From positions 2,950,325 to 3,014,324 of the forward strand of contig NZ_JH636435.1 in the NCBI RefSeq assembly GCF_000255655.1: a DNA stretch of 64,000 nucleotides. Direction: 5' to 3'. Of this stretch, positions 9,757-16,649 are shown in pieces (position 1 is the stretch's first letter; each line of letters starts with the position of its first letter). Source of the stretch: Schlesneria paludicola DSM 18645 (lineage in GTDB: Bacteria; Planctomycetota; Planctomycetia; Planctomycetales; Planctomycetaceae). The notes below the pieces were generated by a model. The model worked only from the letters and a program-made list of their open reading frames with translations. It was not told where the DNA came from and searched no databases. A program made the translations under genes and the position numbers.

Positions 9757-12153
9757 CTACTTTGGCTGCTTCATCACCCAGATATCGGTGACATAGTGCC
9801 AGTCACGCCAGTTGAGATGTCGCTGGTCGAGGGCTTCCCATGTCAGCGTGATCCGCCCGTCTTTGGTCGCTTCGAGCGGCACCTCGAAAATCTGCTCGGT
9901 GACGCGATCGTAGGTCTCTCCCTTCTTCAGCAGCTTCGCTTTCACACCATCAATCAATAGCGGCGAATCCGACTGAGCAAACAGTTTCACGATGTACGGG
10001 CTGGTCGTGTCGAGATCGTTGTAATCGAGCCCGTGCGGGAAGCTATCGAGATACAAATGCCACGCTTGTCGCAGTCCGTTCCGCTTCACATCCAACCAGC
10101 GCTGAACCGGGATCGGAAATTCGGCGCGGTGACGCACCACATCGCCGAACATCAGCAATTTGGCAAGTCGAGGCGAGCGACCCACATGCCCCACGACGTC
10201 GTAGTACCCTCCCTCGCCCGGGTTTTCCCAGTTTCGGACGGCATCCAGTCGCTTGAGCTGCTCTTTGGCGTCGGTCATTTTCTCAATGGCATCGAACTGA
10301 TCTTCCAGCCACCAGCGGTTATTGAGCGGATAATCCAGGAAGTCGAGCACCGCACCGCGTTCCGTTCCCGAAGCACTGTATTTGGGAACACTCGTCTGCA
10401 GGCCGATGTCGGCGAACAGTTCGTCGCCGAACGCCTTCAGCCGTGCGATCAGTTCAGGATCGTTGGGCTGCGTGGTCGCTCGTGCCAGAATCGCGCGCGC
10501 GTCTTGCAGAGTCTGCTTGACGCCCAGTTTGTCGACTTGGACCAACTTTTCGAGTGCCTGTCGTTCCAGTTCGTTTTCGTACAGCAGACGATTCCGGCTG
10601 AAGAACGCGTAGTACGCGCGGAAGAGATGCATACGGAATCGCCATTTGCTGCCAGAGGTCGGCAGGCGTTTTTCCAAGTCTTTCCAAAGCGTGAAGGTCG
10701 CCCCCATGGAACCGTTCTCGGCCAGGGGCCCGCGTGTGTCAGACTCGAGTGCAAACAGTCCGTCTGCCCCTTCTTCCGCGACATCCGATCGGAAGAAGAA
10801 TCGCGCATAATCACGCGCGATGTCACGTGGATCAGCCTCGGGGTTCCAACCAAGTTGCGACCACAAATTCTTGTTGAAGTCGTCGTGCACCCCGTCGGAA
10901 TAGGTCAAGAATCCATCGGTGAATGAGTAATCCGCTCGATAGATATCGGTGTAATCCACCGGGCGAGGGTTGACCGGTTCACGGCCGAGGGTCAGTCCGA
11001 TCGCTGGATCCATCCACGGCACGGGGTATTGGCAGCGAACGCAGTGTGTGATGTCTGGATACCAGCGCAATTGATATTGCTTGGGCAGACGCTGACGCGT
11101 CAATTCCATCGGGGGCGAACCTGGTCCCATCGCCAAACCGCCGAACCAGGTGGGCTTTTTCGTTTCGAGATAGTCATAGACGAGCTTCACATCTTCAGGG
11201 GTATTCAGATGGTGCTGCAGCGACAACCAGATCTTTGCCTTGGGATGATGCTTCTCGAGAAGTGCCGCCATCCGTTCAAGGAACGGTAGCAAGACGGCAG
11301 CGTGATTGTTGCCGGGATCACCACCAGGAACGAAGACGCCGTCGAGTCGTTTGATCTGGCGATAGAACTTCTCCTGCTGCTTGAGAAACTCGGCTTCTTT
11401 GGCTTCGTCAGGCAGCGGGATTAGAACGGGCACCCAGACCCAGTGGGCGAGGTCGTACTTCTCGCAAAGCTCGGCAAACTTCACATTCATTTCTTCGCGT
11501 GAGTACTTCATCAAACGATTGACGATGTCCTCTTGAAACGGAATGTTCTCGACGGCGTTTGCGCCAAAAATCACCATTTCACGGAAGTACTGATCGAACT
11601 GCTCGTAGGTCCATGCGTCCCAACTGTTGGCGGTATCGCGGTAACCGATCTGGTGGCCTCGCAGGGGGCGACTGGGCGATTCATGGGCATGGAATTCACT
11701 GGAGAGCGACACGGCGCCGGATTTCCACTGCAGTGATCGCAGCAACTTTCCGACACCAAACATGGCACCTCGAGAATCGAATCCCGTGACCGCAACGACG
11801 GTGGGCTGCCCCTTTACAGCAGGTGTGACGGTGACCGAAAACGCTTCGGCCTGCTTGGGCACCGAGGAGACCGTTTCTGCAATCCGTGCATTCCAGGCCG
11901 GCGGTTCCGCAAGAGTCGAAATCGCGATGATCGCCTCCGCCGAAGCGGGCCACTCGGTCGTGACCTTCCACTGCACCCCTGTTCGGCGTGCGATTTCTTC
12001 GGTGAGAATCGTGGGAGCGATCTTCTCGGCGGCGGGCAGATTGCCTTGGCGAATGACGATCGTGGCTTTGGTCAGATCAATCGACGCGGCATGCGTGAAC
12101 GAGGGAACAATGAGACAAATCAGAGCCACAAGGCTGGAGGTCAGGCGAAGCAT
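9757..12153 (-). CDS. Secreted glycoside-hydrolase-like protein, paralogue A
   Basis: A 798-residue protein with a signal peptide (about 1-23). The N-terminal region (about 25-160) resembles the non-catalytic domain before GH20/GH67 barrels, with the stretch LPAAEK..PTILTEEIARRTG. A probable TIM barrel (about 165-500) has RGHQIGYRD, FGANAVENIPFQED, FVPGGDPGNN, WFGGLAMGPGSPPMEL and VNPRPVDYTDIY. A helical region and a beta-rich tail follow. This suggests a polysaccharide-degrading hydrolase related to alpha-glucuronidases, but I cannot name the family or catalytic acids. The ATG at 12153 follows AAGGA; a TTG just upstream is less likely. It is collinear with the protein at 16650-19043, and even the bases before the start codon are alike. 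Confidence 0.7.
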   Translation of the reverse strand: MLRLTSSLVALICLIVPSFTHAASIDLTKATIVIRQGNLPAAEKIAPTILTEEIARRTGVQWKVTTEWPASAEAIIAISTLAEPPAWNARIAETVSSVPKQAEAFSVTVTPAVKGQPTVVAVTGFDSRGAMFGVGKLLRSLQWKSGAVSLSSEFHAHESPSRPLRGHQIGYRDTANSWDAWTYEQFDQYFREMVIFGANAVENIPFQEDIVNRLMKYSREEMNVKFAELCEKYDLAHWVWVPVLIPLPDEAKEAEFLKQQEKFYRQIKRLDGVFVPGGDPGNNHAAVLLPFLERMAALLEKHHPKAKIWLSLQHHLNTPEDVKLVYDYLETKKPTWFGGLAMGPGSPPMELTRQRLPKQYQLRWYPDITHCVRCQYPVPWMDPAIGLTLGREPVNPRPVDYTDIYRADYSFTDGFLTYSDGVHDDFNKNLWSQLGWNPEADPRDIARDYARFFFRSDVAEEGADGLFALESDTRGPLAENGSMGATFTLWKDLEKRLPTSGSKWRFRMHLFRAYYAFFSRNRLLYENELERQALEKLVQVDKLGVKQTLQDARAILARATTQPNDPELIARLKAFGDELFADIGLQTSVPKYSASGTERGAVLDFLDYPLNNRWWLEDQFDAIEKMTDAKEQLKRLDAVRNWENPGEGGYYDVVGHVGRSPRLAKLLMFGDVVRHRAEFPIPVQRWLDVKRNGLRQAWHLYLDSFPHGLDYNDLDTTSPYIVKLFAQSDSPLLIDGVKAKLLKKGETYDRVTEQIFEVPLEATKDGRITLTWEALDQRHLNWRDWHYVTDIWVMKQPK

Positions 12154-12496
12154 CAATGGTCCTTGAAAGATCGCTGCGAGCAGTTCGGCAGGTCGTGATT
12201 TCGATGCACCTTAACGGTCAGAAAACAAAAAACGTCAGACGAAGATAGGCACATCGCACAATTCAGCCTACCGGACCTGCCCCAGCGTGAAAAGCAAACG
12301 ACATCGCGGTGTCGCGTTTCCCGCGAAGAGAGTCGACTGGAGCACATGGAGAAAGAGACAGGATTCACATCGGCCCACAGCCACTCGCCGCCACGTCATC
12401 CCGCCTCTTTTTCAATGCTCGCCCTAGGTCTTCTGATCCGCAGAATCACCCTGCCCAATTTGACAAGAACACAGGTGACCGCTCATCAATGTATCG

Positions 12497-12598
12497 CCTT
12501 GATCCTTTTGATCTTCTTGTTTGACTTTCCCTTGTTTTCATGAGGATTTGCAACATTTTGATTTGATCATCTTGTTGAGCATCTTGATCATCTTTCTT
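12497..12598. repeat. Degenerate TTGATC/TCTTG periodic repeat tract
   Basis: The tract repeats variants of CTTGATC, TTTTGATC, TTGATCATCTTG and CATCTTGATCATC at intervals of roughly 11-14 bases. It differs strongly in composition from its surroundings (T-rich on the plus strand). It resembles the GATCAAGAT/GATTAACAGGAT-type intergenic tracts seen in many bacterial genomes; that likeness is from memory. Confidence 0.5.
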
Positions 12599-12698
12599 CG
12601 GACCGATGCTCCCCGACAGTGCCCCTCGTTTGGACCAACTTCGACGGCCGCCCCGTCCCAATCCCTAATGCCCCGCAATTGGAATGAATCCCGGGTGG

Positions 12699-12718
12699 CA
12701 CAGACATTTCTGTCCGTG
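12699..12718. repeat. Short imperfect palindrome (CACAGACA...TGTCCGTG)
   Basis: CACAGACATTTCTGTCCGTG is an imperfect palindrome in non-coding DNA. Motifs of this type recur between genes in planctomycete genomes, to my recollection. Only this copy is clear in the window. Confidence 0.35.
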
Positions 12719-13813
12719 TTGGAGCCTTGTCACCGAGGTCCAGTGCCAGCCATGGCAACCATGCAATCGCCCCAAAACCAGCTGGTCGATCTATGCCATA
12801 GTCCATTCAATTCACGCCTGCCTCGCCCGCTTGAGACGCCCCCCGCTTTTCGGGAGACACCATCATCGAAACTTGCTGCCCATGATAACCGTTTCCGCGG
12901 CCCATTCAGCACCAGAATGCCTCTTGTTTCCAAACGTTTGGAAGGCCGTTCGCGACACCAATTCACGCGTCCAACTCAGATGCAAGAACGGCACCTGATG
13001 TTTCTCCCCAATATGACTGAATTCGCGAACCGTAGCGCGTGAGAACGCGATAAGAACCGCCAAGTCGGCACGGCAGTCGCGGAATATCCTGTCGCTGAAC
13101 AGCCCTCTGACCATTACGTGTCTTCAACTTAACGACCGGACACGCGCGAGCCATGGGAATTCGATGAACTTGCTCGGGCGCGCGAGATTCGTATTACTTG
13201 GGAGCGTTCGAAACGGTCCGCAACCAATTCAAGAAGAGCGGCGCCCCCCCCCTGCAAGCCCTGTTGTTTTCCCGCTTCAATCATCATTCCGAGCAAGCGT
13301 CCCACGTTGTGTTCGCTTTGAGACGTTGACGATGCCCTTGAGCCACGTTCGTCGCATGCCGCCCGCCTCGCTGTGATGAGAGTTGTCGGATTTAAGTTCC
13401 AAGACGAGCAGTCTTTGCACCCCTGTCCAGCGGTGGAATCGAAGTTCCTTGCCAGCCTCACGATCGGATCGAGACATTTCTATGCCAGATCATTCTGGTC
13501 CGATGTTTCCCGGCCCTCTTCGAAGATTCGCACGTTGTCATGCGTTATTTGCGGGGCCAAGCGGGATATCGACCTCGCATTCGTCAGACAGCGGGTGTAG
13601 GCTGGGGGCGAGGAGATTGAAATCGCAACGATTAGGCCCGTTGACGCAATCGACGTTGTGCCTTTTTCGGGCTAAGCAGCAGCCTGTTCCCGAATATCGC
13701 AGTGTTGTGAATCGAGCCGGACGGCCTCTATTTCTTATCTGAACGTCATGTTCGCGTGACGTCCACTTAACCAATCTGGCACGCCGACGTACGAGAAGGT
13801 TCGGCCTTTGCCG

Positions 13814-13908
13814 CCCATTCTAAATAGGAGAATGGGTTCCATGGCATTGATTAGCGCCATGAGCTTTGCGAGGTGCCGCGGGGCCTGAAGCGGCTCATTT
13901 CATGAGCC
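13814..13908 (+). promoter_or_regulatory. Three consecutive hairpins upstream of the histidine kinase gene
   Basis: Three inverted repeats fall within 95 bases, ending 40 bases before the kinase start. They are CCCATTCT...AGAATGGG (13814-13836), CATGGC...GCCATG (13840-13861) and GGCTCAT-TTC-ATGAGCC (13892-13908). None is followed by a T-run, so they are not simple terminators. They could form a structured 5' leader or operator half-sites. Confidence 0.4.
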
Positions 13909-13948
13909 ATGAAGATGGCAAACGATCAGATTTGAAAAGGTAGAAGCA

Positions 13949-15502
13949 ATGTCCTCAGACCTTCCCGTGTCCAATCGAGAACTTGCAGAACGGTTCCATC
14001 TGCTTGCCGAGGACGCGAAAGAGTATGCCATCTTCCTGATGGATTTAGCGGGGCGTCTTATTTGTTGGAATGTCGGTGCCGAGCACCTTTTCGGATATCA
14101 GTCCGGCGAAATTATCGGACAGCATTTTTCCCGCTTCTTTCCACCTGACGAAATCCTGACAGGACAACCGGAACATGAGTTGAAGACGGCGCTTGCGGAG
14201 GGTCGCGCTGACAACAAGTGCTTCCAGGTCCGTAAAGATGGTACGAGGTTCTGGTGCCAGGCGATCGTGACTCCGCTACTCGATGAGCACAAGCAGGTTC
14301 GATCGTTTGCGAGAGTCATGCACAATCTGACGGATCATGATGCGTTGGAGGCGCAGCTCAAACGGGGAGATCGGCTGGCAGAGGCCAATCGCAGCAAAGA
14401 AGAGTTCATGGCGTTACTGTCTCATGAACTTCGCAGCCCGCTCTCACCAATCGTCAACGCGCTTAGTATCCTGCGACACATGTCGACGACCGATCCCATT
14501 ATCGAACAAGCCGGGAACATCATCGACAGACAAGTGGGAGTGATGGTTCGGCTGGTCGATGATCTGCTCGACATCAGCCGAATCACCAAGGGCAAACTGC
14601 GTCTGACCAAGGAAGAAGTGGAATTGCGCGTCGTGGCCAATCACGCGGCCGAGACGTCCAGACCATTCATGGATGCCCGGAGACACGAATTTTCCGTGTC
14701 ACTTCCGACGGCTTCCATCTGGGTGGAGGCAGACCCCGCGCGACTGGAGCAGGTTATCGTGAACTTGCTGAACAATGCTGCGAAGTACACCGACACGGGT
14801 GGATTGATTCGAATGACCGTCAGCCGAGAGGGGGATGACGCAGTCATTCGGGTGCGTGACAACGGGATTGGGATCGCCCCGGAAATGCTGCCACACGTCT
14901 TCGAACTCTTCAGCCAAGTCGACGGTTCGCTCGGCCGATCTTATGGAGGGCTGGGGATCGGCCTGGCATTGGCGCACAATCTGGTCGAAATGCACGACGG
15001 CCGACTTCAAGCCGCAAGCCCTGGACTGGGGAAAGGTTGTGAATTCACGATCAAAATTCCCGTCATGCCAAACCCATCGGCGCCGGAGTCCACAACCGCC
15101 TTGCTGCCGGGACAACATACCGGTCCTCCGCTTCACGTCCTGATCGTCGAGGACAACGTCGACGCCGCCGACAGCCTGAGTTTGTTGCTACGGCTTTACG
15201 GGCATCGGATCGAAGTGGCTCGGACGGGTCCGACGGCGATCGAAATGGCGGCCAATTCACGGCCCGATGTGGTTTTGCTCGATATCGGGCTGCCTGGAAT
15301 GGATGGCTATCAGGTCGCCAAGCGTCTGCGGGAGCTTCCCAACTTCGCGGGCGTGAAGATGTGTGCGTTGACGGGCTTCACCCCCAGTGACGCCGATCGC
15401 CAACGCCAGGAAGAGACGGGGTTCAACCATTACTACGTGAAGCCGGTGGACCTGGCAATGCTGCTTGAACTCTTCAAATCCATCGTCTCAACAGCCACAT
15501 GA
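13949..15502 (+). CDS. PAS-domain hybrid sensor histidine kinase with C-terminal receiver
   Basis: A 517-residue soluble hybrid kinase with no membrane segment. Order of domains: PAS (about 15-130, with WNVGAEHLFGY and KDGTRFWCQ), HisKA with phospho-acceptor H159 in LLSHELRSPL, HATPase with N-box N272-N276 (NLLNNAAKY), DNGIGI (304-309) and GGLGIGLAL, then a receiver (about 390-510) with HVLIVEDN, phospho-acceptor D445 (VVLLDIGLPGMDG) and K498 (YVKP). It would sense a cytoplasmic cue through PAS and relay phosphate inside the same protein or to a separate histidine phosphotransfer protein. An AGGTAG ribosome-binding site precedes ATG 13949. There is no cognate regulator next to it. Confidence 0.93.
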   Translation: MSSDLPVSNRELAERFHLLAEDAKEYAIFLMDLAGRLICWNVGAEHLFGYQSGEIIGQHFSRFFPPDEILTGQPEHELKTALAEGRADNKCFQVRKDGTRFWCQAIVTPLLDEHKQVRSFARVMHNLTDHDALEAQLKRGDRLAEANRSKEEFMALLSHELRSPLSPIVNALSILRHMSTTDPIIEQAGNIIDRQVGVMVRLVDDLLDISRITKGKLRLTKEEVELRVVANHAAETSRPFMDARRHEFSVSLPTASIWVEADPARLEQVIVNLLNNAAKYTDTGGLIRMTVSREGDDAVIRVRDNGIGIAPEMLPHVFELFSQVDGSLGRSYGGLGIGLALAHNLVEMHDGRLQAASPGLGKGCEFTIKIPVMPNPSAPESTTALLPGQHTGPPLHVLIVEDNVDAADSLSLLLRLYGHRIEVARTGPTAIEMAANSRPDVVLLDIGLPGMDGYQVAKRLRELPNFAGVKMCALTGFTPSDADRQRQEETGFNHYYVKPVDLAMLLELFKSIVSTAT

Positions 15503-15666
15503 AACGCGCGACGAAGCCCCCGCAAACTGACGTTGCGATGAGAGATTCACCAACGACGACACAGGCCTGAGTGTTTGTGGCACTGGCATTTCATGTGGCC
15601 TGACATGCGACCGCGAGAGGTTGACCGCAAGAGTTTGCGTCCACGAGTCCCCCCGCCTGACGAGAT

Positions 15667-15891
15667 TCACTCGTCGTCGTCATCCTCGTCGTCATCTTGA
15701 TCGTCGTCGTCGTCATCATCATCATCGTCTTCGAAATCGTCGTCCGAGTCAGATTCGTCATCAAAGTCATCGTCGAACTCTTCGTCGTCGCCGAAGTCGT
15801 CTTCGTCGTCATCTTCGTCGTATGAGTCAGGAGTGGATGCTGATCCATAGATAAAGTGCTTGACGTCCTCCTCGGTCGCTTGGTCTGGCAC
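15667..15891 (-). CDS. Small, extremely acidic Asp/Glu-rich protein
   Basis: A 74-residue protein. The first 20 or so residues are ordinary (MPDQATEEDVKHFIYGS), and the rest is almost entirely aspartate and glutamate with a few serine and phenylalanine residues. The start is GTG at 15891 with GGACGGG upstream. The normal head, stop codon and intergenic position favour a gene over a chance GAY repeat. Function is unknown; strongly acidic tails can bind cations or basic proteins. It lies convergent to the kinase and divergent from the cold-shock gene. The GAT/GAC runs would be prone to replication slippage. Confidence 0.55.
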   Translation of the reverse strand: MPDQATEEDVKHFIYGSASTPDSYDEDDDEDDFGDDEEFDDDFDDESDSDDDFEDDDDDDDDDDQDDDEDDDDE

Positions 15892-16074
15892 GGTGTTTTC
15901 CCGTCCTTTTCTTCCGAAAGTTGAAACTTAGAAAATACTTGGGGAGCGTAAGACTGGGGTGACGTGCTGTCAACACGCAGAACGTGGTATGCTAGGTGTA
16001 TTCACTTGACGGACGCAATTCGGCATCGTCGCCGGAAAGAATCCCGATCACACCTAATTCCGGGGAACAGAGAC

Positions 16075-16272
16075 ATGGCCGAAGGTATCATCAAGAAGGT
16101 TTTGGACAAGGGATTCGGATTCATCACGACCAACAATGGCAAAGACCTGTTCTTCCATTCTTCGGCCGTTCAAGGGACCGAATTCAATCAACTGAGTGCG
16201 GGCCAAAAAGTCACGTACACAGAAGGAATGGGGCAAAAAGGCCCGTGCGCCGAGAATGTGAAGCTGGCATAA
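16075..16272 (+). CDS. Cold-shock domain protein (CspA family)
   Basis: A 65-residue single cold-shock domain, the usual family length. RNP1 is KGFGFIT (12-18) and RNP2 is DLFFHSS (24-30). Such proteins bind single-stranded RNA and DNA and melt RNA secondary structure. The ATG at 16075 follows GGGGAACAGAGAC and matches the family N-terminus (MAEGIIKKVLDKG), so upstream in-frame codons are rejected. The 180 bases before it may form a regulated leader, as in other csp genes, but I can identify no specific element. The residues between RNP1 and RNP2 (TTNNGK) are typical. Confidence 0.95.
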   Translation: MAEGIIKKVLDKGFGFITTNNGKDLFFHSSAVQGTEFNQLSAGQKVTYTEGMGQKGPCAENVKLA

Positions 16273-16337
16273 GGCGCGGATTCTCGCGAATCTGATCCGT
16301 CACGCCCATTCCGAGCCGATTTTTGAAACGGCATTGA

Positions 16338-16465
16338 CCTCGTTCCCAAGCTTCCGCTTGGGAACGCTTCTTACCCTGGATGGACGCGGGAAGATCTCCA
16401 GTCACTTTCTTGTTCGGCAGAGACTGAGAGAAGAGGCGTTACCAACGCAGAGCTTGGTAACGAGG
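16338..16465. repeat. Composite palindromic element with about 30-bp inverted ends
   Basis: The left end (16338-16367) contains CGTTCCCAAGC-TTCC-GCTTGGGAACG. The right end (16436-16465) reads GCGTTACCAACGC and AGCTTGGTAACGAGG. Each end is itself a palindrome, and the two ends are inverted copies of one another around a spacer of about 68 bases. It lies downstream of the cold-shock gene and has no coding content. Confidence 0.7.
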
Positions 16466-16542
16466 GGGATGGATGGGAGAGGATGGACGCGGCGAGGGGG
16501 GATGGCGCGGACCTTGCCAATCGATCAACGGGCTCTAACATC

Positions 16543-16633
16543 CTGCTGAAGTAAGGGGGGACTGGCACCTTGGCGTTGACGATGTCATGGCGTTTTTTAT
16601 GTTGGCCGGAGCCAACCCCCGTTACTTCAACAG
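16543..16633 (+). repeat. About 90-bp dispersed repeat, copy A
   Basis: The copy is 91 bp, with ends CTGCTGAAGTAA...GTTACTTCAACAG forming an inverted repeat of over 20 bp that continues into GGGGGACTGGC/GCCAACCCCC. The middle contains CACCTTGGCGTT, GATGTCATGGCGTTTT and TGGCCGGAGCC, shared with copies at 27475, 50576 and 59874. It ends 16 bases from the 3' end of the minus-strand glycosidase-like gene. Confidence 0.85.
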
Positions 16634-16649
16634 ACTGCTAAGCCCAGGT

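Larger units (their letters stand above)
12154..13948. other. Long non-coding region with degenerate repeats
   Basis: About 1.8 kb separates the divergent glycosidase-like gene and the histidine kinase. It holds a TTGATC-rich periodic tract (12497-12598), a short palindromic repeat (12699-12718) and a cluster of hairpins before the kinase (13814-13908). Several frames of 60-173 codons are open, but they overlap on both strands, lack ribosome-binding sites and translate to unconvincing proteins. I see no RNA gene I can name. Confidence 0.6.

Noticed and set aside
12521-13042. A 173-codon frame in the long non-coding region
   Set aside because: It runs through the TTGATC tract and the CACAGACA palindrome, lacks a ribosome-binding site and looks like translated repeat sequence.
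13383-13742. A 119-codon frame upstream of the histidine kinase
   Set aside because: It overlaps other equally open frames on both strands, with no ribosome-binding site and no domain-like sequence.
15667-15854. GAT/GAC/CGT triplet tract considered as a simple repeat only
   Set aside because: The acidic frame has a normal head, a start with ribosome-binding site and a proper stop, so a coding explanation was preferred, with moderate confidence.
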